In this document: in pieces, positions 45,401 to 58,100 of the stretch
Layout: every line of letters starts with the position of its first letter
How positions within the stretch are numbered: position 1 is the stretch's first letter
Origin: UBA9339 sp964535195
Lineage (GTDB): Bacteria > Pseudomonadota > Gammaproteobacteria > UBA9339
Length of the DNA stretch: 64,000 nucleotides
Assembly (NCBI GenBank): GCA_964535195.1
Contig: CAZHSI010000001.1
Span: 186,001 to 250,000 of the forward strand
Direction of reading: 5' to 3'
Translations under genes and position numbers: made by a program
Notes under the pieces: generated by a model
The model's database searches: none
The model's input: only the letters and a program-made list of their open reading frames with translations
Told to the model about the DNA's origin: nothing

Positions 45401-47458
45401 ACTACCAGCACTTTTTATACTTATACTGGTTTAGCTTCAGGTGCGACCTATAATTATGCAGTAAGGGCAAATAATCAGAATGGCTCAAGTACATATAGTT
45501 CTTCTAAATCAATAATAACTACAACAGTTCTAAGTCCTTCCATAGAAATGAAATTAGCCAAAGGCTTACAGATGCTTTCTCCTTCGCTAGATCCTACAAA
45601 AAACTGGCTTGCTGCATCTGGAGGGAACTATACCTATGTAGATTGTATAAAAAATAGACCGCTTCTTGTTAAAGGACCGTCAGATATATCTGCGGGATTA
45701 TTGCGGCATATTTTTGAAGGATTGGGAGCGCAAATGAATATAACCCCTAATACCCTTTATAATGTATATGATATAAGAATGGTGGCTGCGCAAAGAGCGT
45801 TTGCAGAAATGGTGGATATAGCAGATGCTGGGGGTATGGATGCTCTTACGTGGAGTAAACTTTCTGAGACATTACAGCAATATGGGGAGGACCAAACTAG
45901 TTTTGATAGAAGCGAATTTTGGCGAAAATTTGATAAACATTTCTGGTTGTTATTTTTAGCAGAATTCAATCTGACAAACGCAAATAGCGACATAAAACAT
46001 ATCTCTGATTTTTTAAGAGCAAAAACTCCTATAAATAATAATTCACCAGGCATAGACATTATCTACTTAAGAATGGTTTTAAGGGGCATGGGACTACCAA
46101 TAGCTGATTTTGGTGCCTATCCTAATTTGGAAACCCAGGTTGCAATAAAGTTGCTACATAGTCAAGCAGGGCTGTATATGGACTACGAAATTACCAATGC
46201 TGACTGGAGCGGACCTGATGGCATAGGGCCAGACGTCGACAACAAGATTCGTCGTGGTATATGGAATTATTTGGAAAGGTTTGCAAACATGCCCGCACAA
46301 CAAAAAGTTGATGAAAGGAAATATTTTTTATCTTCATCGTCATGGGGCAAGATTGGAAAAGAAGCAGCTGCTGCTTTAGATATAAAAATTGAAAAAAACA
46401 TTGAAGTTGATGGTAAAGGAACTATTACTGTAAGATGTAATGGAGCTGATAGTATTGTATTTGATGTAATAAATGAAGAAGGAACAACTGTTTTTATGTC
46501 GAGAATGGGAACCACAGGCAGCTTGACATCTGATAATTTAAGTTTTGGTTCTGGCAAGTATTCTATTAACGCAAAAGCCGTAATAGAAGTAAACAATAAG
46601 GAATATAAAAAGACATCTAGTGTCGGTTTCGTGGTTCAACCTATAAATAATTATCAAGGAACAACAATAGGTTCTTCACCTGTTCCTGATATTAGTATCG
46701 GACCACCAACAGGACCAACTCAAGCTATGATTGAAGTTAGATCTCATTTAGATACATTGTTATCGACGTATCATGCATATGAATATCCTGACGGATATAA
46801 AATAGAAGATTTTACTTGGGGTACAGCATATAGAGAAAGATATGAAAATGAGATTAAATTTTCTTTAAATGTCTTAGCCTTACAGAAGGGTATATATAAT
46901 CTTGATGTGTTGCTATTTGAAACTGGATGTGTTCTTGCAGATATTGCGGATAATGGATTACGAGCCTATGAACAAGCAGTAGCGTCAGCAGGGCCTCCTA
47001 CAGGTTATCCTCCTCAGATGGTATGTCTTGGTGTTGTTGCTGGTGGTATTTTTATTATGGATTTTTTCTACAATCCTGATCCTAGGATATTTAGAAATTT
47101 ACCACAAGCACTAGGGATAACTGAGAAGACACCACCAGATTCGTTGGGTATAAACGGTTATCTAAATAAGAAAATTGCGAGAGCATTAGCAAAAGCATCT
47201 TTTGTAAAGAACAGCAATTATAATTATTTAGTATATATGGGCAAATTTTTGTGGTTATTCAGTGGCCCACGACAGATGTTCATTGATGACCTTGACAAAT
47301 ATAAGAATGAAACCAATAGAAGGACAGATGTATCTACAGCATACAAAAAAGAATTATTAGACTACATAGAAGTGATAAAGAGTATGAATGTAAACTATGG
47401 TCAATCTCTGTCAGATATGAACTACTTTTTAAATGAGATCGACAAAGGGTATAACTAA
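42463..47458 (+). CDS. Secreted fibronectin-III repeat protein (interrupted by assembly gap)
   Basis: GTG start with GGGAGGTG 5 nt upstream, and a signal peptide (about 1-31, TTFAA). At least 12 tandem fibronectin type III domains of about 90 residues follow (VSWSAVSGATSYDVSVNGDV, then TYTGLSSGTTYSYAV). A C-terminal region of about 640 residues has no family I recognise, though a beta-sandwich-like stretch (TITVRCNGADSIVFDVINEEG) sits inside. The 100-N gap at 43178-43277 splits the sequence; the frame differs by one across it only because the N count is arbitrary, and repeat units flank it on both sides. So I treat it as one gene of uncertain length. Likely a surface or secreted adhesin-type protein. 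Confidence 0.75.
42560..45530 (+). repeat. Tandem ~250-300 bp fibronectin-III coding repeats
   Basis: Units start at CCATCTGTCCCTGCGGGTGT-like segments. 42560-42677 and 43060-43177 are almost identical at the DNA level, and units near 43320, 43560, 43800, 44050, 44310, 44540, 44790, 45040 and 45290 are more divergent. Recent unit duplication is the likely cause of the assembly gap. Confidence 0.85.
43178..43277. other. Run of 100 N (assembly gap)
   Basis: Exactly 100 undetermined bases inside the fibronectin-III repeats; a round number normally denotes a scaffold gap of unknown size. True repeat number and protein length are therefore unknown. Confidence 0.99.
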
Positions 47459-47552
47459 ATATTTTATTATCATGACAGCTATTAATGTGTGCCAAGAAAA
47501 TATTTGGCTTGACGAGTTGAAAAAATTGGATAATTTCATACTGGAGGCAAAA

Positions 47553-48860
47553 ATGCAAAAAAAAATTTTTATTATGTTGAAGATGTTTATTACTCTATAT
47601 TCTTTAATATATGTAAATACTGCATTTGGTAGAATAGAAGGCACCAGAGATGCTATGGTTGTAAATAACAGCGCTTATGTTGTAAATGCATGGCAAGGTG
47701 TTGATATTATAAATGTTTCTGAACCAAGTAATTTTTCTATAGTTGGACACGTTTCAATAAATAATCCTATAAGTGTAAAAGTAGTTGGAGATTATGCGTA
47801 TATTGTCGGAAGTATTTCAGTAAAAAATCCAATGGATGTAAGAGTGATTGAAGAGGCAGAATATGTTAATGGGGGATTGTATATAGTTAATATTTCGGAC
47901 CCAAATAATCCTTATATAGTAGGACAAACAAATGTAACATTAGGTCTTCCTTATGGTATAGATGTGGTAGGCAATTATGCCTATATTACAGAAATCGAGT
48001 TACCATCACGTGGGTACACTTCAGGATTAACTATATATGATATTAGTAATAAAACATCACCTATTATAGTTGGGCATATAGCTACGCACAATCCTAGTGG
48101 CGTAAAAGTTGTCGATAATTATGCCTATGTTGCGGATCAGCCAGGAGGACTTAAGATAGTTAATATTGCTAACCCATCAAACCCAACACTGGTAGGAAAT
48201 ATAACCACCAGTTGTGCTGTAAAAGTAGATATAGTTGGTAATTATGCTTATGTTGCAGATGCTACTGCAGGAATAAAAATATTTAACATTGCTAACCCAG
48301 AATTCCCTATTTTAGTTGGAAATATAACCACTAATAATGCTAGAGATATTAAAGTCATTGATAATTACGCTCTTGTTGCAGATTATACAGCGGGAGTTAA
48401 AATATTTGATATTTCTAACCCACAAGATCCTGTTTTAGTTAAAAGTATAGATGCTGCTGAATCTCAGGGGGTAACGGTATTTGGAAACTATGTTTATGTA
48501 TCTGCTGGTACAGCTGGGCTGATAACAATAGATCTATCAAATTCGTCAAGCACAGCCTCCTCCTTTTCAAGCAGTTTGATTACAGGAACTGCTTCTTCGA
48601 ATGTTGCGTTATCGAATGAAATGGTTACAAACAGCTGGTCACCGTCAAAAATAATTACTATTATATCGCCTATTAGCGCTGCTACTGGTACTACACTATT
48701 GTCGTTAGGCCATATTATACACGTGAACTCACCTTATTTAGGAACCACAAAAAACAATAGAGCTTTGTGCCAAAGAACATTAGGTATATCTATTGCTATA
48801 ATTGGAGGATTTCTTAATGCGGCTAGTCTTGCATTATCAAGTATAGCCCCAAATTTGTAG
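47553..48860 (+). CDS. Secreted LVIVD beta-propeller protein with C-terminal two-helix module
   Basis: 435 residues from the ATG at 47553, preceded by GGAGG. The signal peptide begins MQKKIFIMLKMFITLYS and ends near TAFG. Seven or so LVIVD-type repeats of about 40 residues follow (VVDNYAYVADQPGGLKIVNI, GNYAYVADATAGIKIFNI), predicting a beta-propeller. The last 90 residues are different: a Ser/Thr-rich linker and two hydrophobic helices (about 355-378 and 405-430) sharing HVNSPY and QRTxGxSxAxIG with the 108-residue protein at 41949. Surface attachment through the C-terminal helices is an inference. Confidence 0.75.
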   Translation: MQKKIFIMLKMFITLYSLIYVNTAFGRIEGTRDAMVVNNSAYVVNAWQGVDIINVSEPSNFSIVGHVSINNPISVKVVGDYAYIVGSISVKNPMDVRVIEEAEYVNGGLYIVNISDPNNPYIVGQTNVTLGLPYGIDVVGNYAYITEIELPSRGYTSGLTIYDISNKTSPIIVGHIATHNPSGVKVVDNYAYVADQPGGLKIVNIANPSNPTLVGNITTSCAVKVDIVGNYAYVADATAGIKIFNIANPEFPILVGNITTNNARDIKVIDNYALVADYTAGVKIFDISNPQDPVLVKSIDAAESQGVTVFGNYVYVSAGTAGLITIDLSNSSSTASSFSSSLITGTASSNVALSNEMVTNSWSPSKIITIISPISAATGTTLLSLGHIIHVNSPYLGTTKNNRALCQRTLGISIAIIGGFLNAASLALSSIAPNL

Positions 48861-49104
48861 TTTCAAATATTATCTAAGAATTAGGTTTCGATCGTGGGAA
48901 TGCGTAAGCGTCAAACCAAAAGCATCTACCCAAAAATAGCAACTAAAGTGGGCGAAATATCTAGACCAATATTGTTAATAATAACCATTCCGCATTTACA
49001 CGTTTTAGCAATGTCAAAGTATGGCTATAGTGTATTTCCCGGTCTAGTTGCGCAAATATTTTCCTTATATTATGCCCCAAAAACTTCGCCGTGAAGGATG
49101 GTAA

Positions 49105-52100
49105 ATGGAGTTGCAAAATTTAAAAATAGATGACAACTTACCTATATTTTTTGCTAAGCTTAGAGATTGGCAACGTATAATTTCATCTGTAGTTTTATTA
49201 ACTTTTTTGAGTTCTTTAATTTCCCCGCTATTTGCTTACCCAGAAAATTTTCAAAGTAAATTAGCTGCCACCAAGACAGGCAGTAACCAACTTTATTCTA
49301 AGCTAAAGCTGCCAACCTATGCAGAAAAAAAAGCGACTAGTTTTTTTGGTCCGAAAGTTACTCAAGGGAGCAGTGAAAATTTTCTATTTTATAATAGATA
49401 TTACCCTTATCTTGAACTAGGAGGGGCTAAGTATTTTCATCACCATTCTGGAGTCGCAGGTATTTATGATTTATTTATCCCTTTGTTCCAAACTGACGAA
49501 CAGTTATTGTTTGCTGATTTAAGGATTTTTGATCGTAGTGGAAAATCGGCCGAGGGTAACTTGCATTTAGGCTACCGAAAGTTATTTAGAGAGATTAAGC
49601 GGTTGTTGGGTATTTATGGGGCTTTAGATTATAAAAAAAGTGAGGTTGGTAACAAATTTTATCAGATAATGTTGGGTTTAGAATACTGGCACAACCAATG
49701 GTTTTTGGGGGGAAATATATATAGGCCGGTTGGCGTAAATAAAAAGTTCATCAAAGGAGAGCCACAAAAATCTACTACTAGAGGTATGCAGGAAGTAACT
49801 GAGGGTACGCTCTTTATAGAAGAGATAGAAACAATAAATATAAAAAAATTATATGATAGAGCTTTGCCAGGAATAGACGCAGAAATCGGCTATTCATTTG
49901 CTGATAACTTAACTGGCTATGTGGGCGGATATTACTTTGCTGCTAGTGGTGCTGATGCTATCCGTGGTCCTAAAGCAAGATTATCTTATAACTATCAAAA
50001 ACCTTTCGGTCGTCTTTTAGGGATTATCGATGGAGTGAGTGTAGAGGCAGGTATTCAACATGATAAGCCTAGAAAAACTACGGGGTATATAGGGGTTAAA
50101 CTTAAGATTGGTCTTACTAGTTTAGATAGAAACACTAGTCTTAATGGTTTTGAGCGCCATATGACAGAATTAATTAGGCGTGATCCAGATGTCGTAATAG
50201 GTAAAGCATATGATGATGAAGTAGTAGGGCAAAACTCAAAAATAAAAATTTATAAAATTCGTAAAAATTTTCATAATGGTAATGAGAATAACCAGGAAAA
50301 AAAAGATGAGTATCACCATGGTAATGAGGATAATCAGGGAAAAAAAGATGAGTATCACCGCAAAGACGACGATAAACGAAGATTTGGCAGCAACAATCCG
50401 CCCGAAGAACCGCTCGCATTTTTACTAGAAAAGCTTGATTTATCTGGGGATGCGAATTGGCAAGATGTAAGGAAAAAATATGGAGCATTGGCTTTGAAGT
50501 ATCATCCGGATAAAAATCCAAGAGGGCATAGTAAGTTTGTAAAATATAGTGAAATTTATGAGAGATTGGAAAAAAATTATAAGAAGGAGTTACAAAGTAG
50601 AAAACCGCGGCATAATGAGAACAAGAATATTAGGATGCCTGTCACAGAGTCGCCAGTAAACAGTACGCAACATGTCGAATCAGCTGCTGTTTCTAGCGAA
50701 CTAGCATATCCCATGATAACTAGCGGTGCTAGCAAGAATAATCTAAATTTCCTTGCGGCGAGCGTTGAAGACAAAACGATAGGGGATTCCCAGGAGGGGG
50801 TAGTAAAGCAGCTGACCTCCTTGGACAAGCCCGTAGTTCATACTTCGTGCGCAGGCAAAAAATTGAGCTCTGAATTCCCACGTAACTCGCAAAACACCTC
50901 GCTTGTGATAACGCAGGTCTATAAATTCGAAGGGCATTATAAAAGTGAAAATAATAAAGAATCTAGTGTAACTGTGGCAGTGGATATAGGGAAAAACGAT
51001 TTAAGTAGGTTTTCTATAAATCCTTCTAATTCGTCACCTGATTTTAGGCAACAATTTCCGACTGTTGCATGGAATAAATTTAAATTTATTCTACGCAGTC
51101 TTTTGCGTGACAAAGGAGCGGCGGATGGTCAAGGGGAAGAGGGGCATCTTTTTCCTCCAATCGAAACGCGGAGCCCATACCCCGCCGAGAGGCTAAACTT
51201 AACTAACACCTCTCCTGCTACTAGCGGTGAAACAAAATCTGTGAGTAGTGATAAGCCATCAACTACCTTATTTGATTGTTTGTGGCAGGGGGTAAAAGCT
51301 ATCTTTGATATCACAACCCAAGTAATCGATAACACTATTGGTCAATTTATCGATGTATTAATCCCGATAAGAGGTGCGCGTGCTGAAATTATACCGCCTC
51401 TTCAAGAGGCTATTTTACCAACACGAAAACCCGAGGATATGGAAAATGATATTGGTTTTAGTTCAATCGAAACAAGCGTCGATATTTTTTTTCTTGACAA
51501 TCTTCGGGAAAATAGTGGGTATAATGTGGATAATTTTGTAATTTTATTGTCACCTAATGTTATTTTTAACGATACCCTTTCTTGTGCTCTAGGCGCAGAT
51601 AACTCACTTAAGGCAGAAAAAATATTTAAAACTAATCGCCAGTTAGGTCGCGCTATTATTAACGCACATAAGGTCTTAAAATACGTTCCTAATGTAAGTT
51701 TGTTATCATATTTTGAAAATATCTTAGATGATCATGTATTTGCAGATGAGTTATCGCTCATCATGACAGAGGCTTTAATAAAGGCTTTATCCTTAGGCAA
51801 TGATTTTCGTGATGTTTCTATCCATATTGATCGCCTCCTAAATAGAGCTGGTTTCTTGGCGCTTGATTTAAACTTAGCAATGATTAATGCATATAAGTTT
51901 GGGTACCGAGGAAGTATAGATACTTTAATATATTTTGAAAGTTTGTTGGCTAGTGGCAATGCCAATAAATCAATTCCGGAAGCAGAGTTATTAGAGTTTC
52001 TTACTGGTTCAATACAATTATTATTAGGGGAACATCCGCGGGGTAAGACCGATTTGATTAAAATTGAAAGTGTCGTTAACCACTTATTTTACAGGCTGGG

Positions 52101-55100
52101 TAGGCTGCCCCCTAACTTAATCAAAGCTATTTTTGAGAATTATAGTCTGAGTCAAGGATATTTTACTGAAATAGTGCTTAAGCTGCTCGCTGAGGATAAT
52201 GCCATACCCCAAGATAGCTTGGCGATGTTAATCAAATCAAATAAGCCTTTAGTCGAGATAAAAGATCCTAAAGTAGCTTTATTTATAGCATTGAGGCTGG
52301 AGCAAAATTATCTTCAGCTACCAGAGACGACTTTAGAATATTTTATTGATTTTCTATGGTCTGCAGATGAGGCTACATATTTACTGGCCATTAATTTATA
52401 TAATCAATTAACCCAGCCTATCCCAAAAGAGCTAATGTTAAAACTTGGTAATGCTTTAATTACATTATTAGCTAAAGTTAGTAATTTACAAAGATCTAAG
52501 ATCGAGGGGATTTTGGCGAAGATTGAGCTGACTGCAGCCCAACAATTACGGCTCAAGACGCAGAGGAAGATTGTAACTTGGCATGCGATAGTTAATGTAG
52601 AAGAAAAGAAAAAAAACTTATTAGAAATATATAATGGGCTTGTGGGTAGTCCTGTCGAAGAATTAATTGCATTTTGTAAGAGTATTTTAGTTACGCAAAA
52701 TGGCTTATTTTCAGCAATGATTCAGGATGTACTTAGAAAGATACCAGGGCACCCTAAAACCACTTGGAATGATGAGGAAAAGGAACTACTGGCATTGTTT
52801 AAGAGCGGTGATAGTTTGTTTTCAGGGATCATAAAATATATTTACGATATCAATGTATATGAGGTAGGAAATAAGGGAAAGATTTTAGCTACTCGAAAAC
52901 AAAAAGAAACATTAGCAGCTCTAATAGAGAAGCTTGGTTGGGATATCGGGAGGTATTTTAAACAAATATCGTTTGTTAGTTTTTCTGAATTATATGACTT
53001 CTTAAGTTTTGCCCAAGAGGTCGCTTTATCCAATGAAGAGTTAAGTAACTTTTTAGATAAGGATGATTCTAATAATTTTTATCTTAATATTGACATCCCC
53101 CAGCTTTATATCGAACTACTCCAAAACTTATTGAAAAAAATTGATCTATCTGAACGAAACAAATTAACACCCATTATCGAAAAGTTATTAGGAACCTCTA
53201 ATTGGTCAGCGGCTTTTCTTTATAAATTTATAAAAAAGTCTATAGCAACCAATAAGGTTAATATAATGGTACAGGTTTTAGAATTATTGAACGATAACCA
53301 AAACAAAATAACTGCAGAAAGTCTGGATAGATTTGGTAGAACCACCATGGCAATTTTAGAACACACTCCTTTGGCAGGAGTATTGCCTATGCTTAATCAT
53401 TTAATCAGAGATAATAGTTATTTTGTAGAGATGAATGTTAAAGCTCTATTAGCAGAACTTAAGCGACTTAATCCGCATTTGCCAGAAAATCTGGTAAACG
53501 ATTTGTCTCAGAAATTTGACCATATTTTTCATGAAATGCTAGAAATTAGAAAGGATTGGCGGCAATCACGGTACCAATTACAAATTAGTAAAGAAAAGCC
53601 AACGATAGAAAGGGGGTATATCTATCTATATGAAGTGGAAGAAAAAGTTTGTTTAGCTACCATAGAAAAAGAAGCATGTTCATATGGCAATCAATCCGGA
53701 GCCGACACTTTAGAAAAATTAAGAGGGTTTATAGAGAACGATAAGCCCGATGTTACTTTGATTTACCAGAAAGCTCTTGAATTAAATCTGGTGCCAGACC
53801 TGAAGGGTATAACCAAGTCTTTAATTGATTGGCGTGGTGACGATAAAAATAACGACTTTTTAAAGTGGTTTCAGTTTTATAAAAACATGAATGACGCTCA
53901 TAAAGCAGAAGTGATGATTAAAAATATAGCAGAGATCTTGGCTGTGTTATCGCAAGCTATATTTAATAATGAGGGATTTTATCCGCGGCCGGTACAATTA
54001 TTAGCACCCTTCTTATCTTTTGCCTCGGGAAAAGGATGGTTGGCACAGATTCCTACTGGTGAGGGCAAGAGTGTGGCTATTTTGATGCTAGCAATTCTCA
54101 AGGTTATGGAAGGATGGCAAGTGGATATTATTACCAGTTCTTATGAATTAGCGCTGCGGGATTCTTTAGAGCTAAAGAGGTTATATAATCAATTTGGCAT
54201 TAGTGTTGATAATAATGTACATACTATTGATATTGGAGAATCACGTACTCCCTATGATTCCGATATTATGTATGGAGATGTAGCCAGTTTTATTGCGGAC
54301 GTCTTAAGAGATCAAGAGGCTAACGTGCGTAAAGAAAGGGATCTTCATTATATTATTATCGATGAAGTAGATAGTATGTTTCTAGACAATAATGAAATGT
54401 TGGTGCTTTTGGCTTCTGTAATTCCAGGATTTGAAGTTTTTAATCAATTATTTTTCTATATGCACGGTACTATAAGGGATATCGCTAGCATGGTGACCGA
54501 GCATAAAACTGTAGATGCAAACGATCCCAATGAAAAACCAAGCGGCTGTTACCTAAAAAGCTCTTTCCCTCATAAAGATCTACATGAAGAGGCCATTTTT
54601 CCTTTAGTAGCAGCTTTAAGTAGTGCCAATGAGAAGATCCAGGACAATGAGTTAAAAGAAGAGAATAGCATGATGGGAGTTAAGTTAGGAGATACCTGTT
54701 ATGAGTTTTTAGAAGACTATATGCGTGGCTATGTTAGAAAAATATTAAATTCTTCAGAAATGAAAAATATTCACCTCGTGAATATCCCGCGCCATTTAGA
54801 AAGATTTGCTGAAAGCCAAATCAATAACTGGGTTAAATCTTTATTGACATCATTTGCTCTGGAAAAAAAAGTGAACTATCTGCTTAAGGATGGAAGTAGT
54901 GCCAGCGGGGGTAAGTATAAATATACTACTGCAGAGATTATCGATCAGGATACCGGCACAATTATGTATGGTTTACAATGGGAAAATGCTTTGCATCAAT
55001 TTTTGCAAATAGATAACAATCTAACATTGGTACCTGAAAATCTAGTTAGTATTTTTATGTCTTATTTTAAGTTCTTCAATGCATATAAAAAAATTTATGG

Positions 55101-58100
55101 CTTTACTGGAACCTTAGGAGGGAAAGCGCATCGCAAGTTCTTAGAGGTTTATGGGGTAAAAACTATAATTATCCCGCCATTTATCCATAAAGATCTGGTG
55201 GAATTTCCAACCATCTTTGCACGATCACAAGCAGCGTGGCAGGAAGCGATCATGGAGGCAATCTATAAAAATAGCGTTGAACGATCGCGCGCTACTTTGG
55301 TTATTTTAGATCACATCAAAGAGGTGGAGGATTTTGGGTATGAATTTTCACTTAAGTATCCGACGTTACATGTGATTGTTTATAGTATGGGCGGAAAAGC
55401 AGAGGCCGAAGCTATAAAAGCAAGATTAAAGCCAGGTGATGTGGTTATTACCACCAATATTGGTGGGCGGGGTACCGATTTAAAAATTATGTCAACCGTA
55501 AAGTCAAATGGTGGTTTGCATGTTATCAAAACCTCATTTTCTAAGAGTATACGCACAGAGCACCAAGCTCTTGGGCGAGCTGCTCGTAAAGGAGAACCAG
55601 GGTCTGCCCAATTAATCATTAATTTGCAACAATTACGTACTAAATGCCAAGAAAAAGCTGAATGTTTGAGCAAAGATTGTGATAGCCAAACACTTAAAAA
55701 CTTAGAGAGGTGCATCTATCAAGAACGTGAAGAAAACGGCACCTTAGGCTTGGTGGAGGATAAGTTGGTTCGAATACGTTACATGTTAATTAAGGATGAA
55801 ATCCATAGTAAATTTGTTGAGCTTTATAGAGAATTGGAATCGCCAACTGGTTACAAATTGTTGTTTAGTCAGGGGGGGAATGGACAAGAGCTAGAGGATT
55901 TAACTTTTAATCTATATCAAGAAAACACTAAGCTTAAGCTCAAAATAGTTGATCAGGCTAAAAATCCGCAACTAGTTGATATAAATATAACCCCACTGAT
56001 TAAAGCTATTAGTCCACGAGCAGAAAGACGGTTAAAAGATATTTTAGCCAACCCCAAGAGTACCATAGCAGAGTTAAGTCACTTAGAATATGTGTTGCTC
56101 CAATTTATAGGCGCAAGTTATGGTTATGCAAAAAACCCCAAAATATATAATCAGGTAGAGTATGTTTTTTCTAATAAATATGGCAACGATAAAACTGGGT
56201 ACCTGACGGGTTTGCTTTACAATGATCCTCAGTATCAAGATTTGAAAAATGAAGCGACCCAAAGTGGGGCACCAAAGCCGCAAGATTCATTGTTAGCTAA
56301 AGTTGAAATAAGAGCTTTATTTTTTCTATGGGAAGAATTCATTAAACTTTTTAATAAAGAATCAAGAGGAAGACAACTTGTTGAGGATTTTGGTATTTGG
56401 TTTAAACAAAATTTAGATTTACCCTCATATGATCCAGCGGAATTTGCGACCCCTGAAGGGCAAGGAAGGATTAAACAGTTATTTGATAATTTTGCTAAGG
56501 AGAAAAAAGCAGCTTTTGCTTCATTTAAAAGGGAAATAATTGCAAAAAATAATCAAGATACCTTAGTTAAAAATCCTTCATATCACGTATATGATGCTTG
56601 GAAAGGTTTATGGCATTCAAGAGATGGACGTCTTAATCAAAAACAACCTGAGTTATCCGGTTTATTTGGGTTAAATTTGAAGTTTTTAAGCGAGCAAGAA
56701 TTTTTTCTTGAACAAAGTGTGTCTAGGGACTGGTCAATCTTAGGTACAGTAATAGAGCCAATAACAAGTCCAATCCCTAAAGCCATAGTTCCCCCAGATA
56801 GGTTGAAATATGGTGTAAGTTACGATGCGAATAAATTATTAAGTGATGGAGTTATCTCATGTGATAAAGCCCTTACTTCAGATCCAACATTTTTTGGGAT
56901 TTGGGCGGCATATAATGCCAGAGCCATACTTGCTATAATCCAAAAGGCGGCAGGCATAGAAAAGGTTGAACAAAGAACGGCAGCAGTAGTTGATGGTATC
57001 CGCCTTTTCATCGAGGACACCCAAAAGGCTATTGATGCTATTCAAGAATTTATTTTACCACAGCTTGAGGCCCAATTATCGTTTTCATTACACCATGGCT
57101 TAGCATATAACAGCGAGAGTGCCGAGCAACAGATGTTAACTATCGAAATATATAAATTGATTATAGGGATACTAAATGAAAACATTAAAGTTGCGGTTGA
57201 AGCCGGGAATAACAATAAAGCCAAGTTAGATGTGGATAGCAGCCTAGATCTTGCAAAAGTAGCTCGAGGTTTAAATATTACTGAGATTACCCAGAATTGG
57301 TTGTCTGTAACCAAAGGCAGACAGGTAGGCAGTGCCTATTATAGTAGCGTAAAAGCAACTAGTGAACTGTCTGGTTTAAAAGTAAGCTCTGATAGCATTA
57401 ACATGGCTCTTGGGCAGATTGAACAATATGGAGGTTACCTTTTTAAAATGCGGGTTGTGCCGTTAAAGGAAGAGGAAAAATCTTGGTGGGGTAACCTCTG
57501 TTCTGCTGTGCTGGGAGGATTAAGTATTTTTGCGGGGATATTTTTGGCGCAATTTGGCGGCATTATCTTAACTAGTTTTGCAAGTTCATTAATCGCTAGT
57601 GGCGTTTCAGATATAATCTCTGCAGGTATATCGTTTCTTACAGGTAACCCAATTAATTTTGGTAATTATTTTCGTTCAAAGGGTATGTCGCTGGCGATAT
57701 CTGCTGCCATTTCTGGGGCGCTCTATCTGGTGCAAAAGGTAGCAGAATATGCACAAAAATTTAGTGAATTAGCCAAAACTATCAATGATAGGGTAAAGAC
57801 ATACACAGAAGGAGCGAAAAACTTAGCCACCAATAGTCCTGGCACTTGGGTATTTAATAGTTTTAAAATGGGATTGATAAATAGGGGGATTAGTAAACTT
57901 GCGGCAAAATTGGGGAATGAACTTTTTGTGGATAAGGCGGATATTAAAGCTCAGGCGACGGCGGCTATCAATGAAATCATTAAGCGCTGCAAAAATCTCT
58001 TAGAGCAACTTGGTGCAACAAAAAAAGAATTAGTGTATAAGCTTTACAACGAAGTTAGTGATGTTATAGGTCGTTACGATTGGCAGCTTAATAAGGCTGC

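Noticed and set aside
42560..45530. CRISPR-like array
   Set aside because: Units are 250-300 bp, coding and in frame, giving fibronectin-III domains; no short repeats with unique spacers.
48894..49094. 66-codon frame before the giant gene
   Set aside because: No recognisable domain or good start signal; probably spacer or old remnant DNA.
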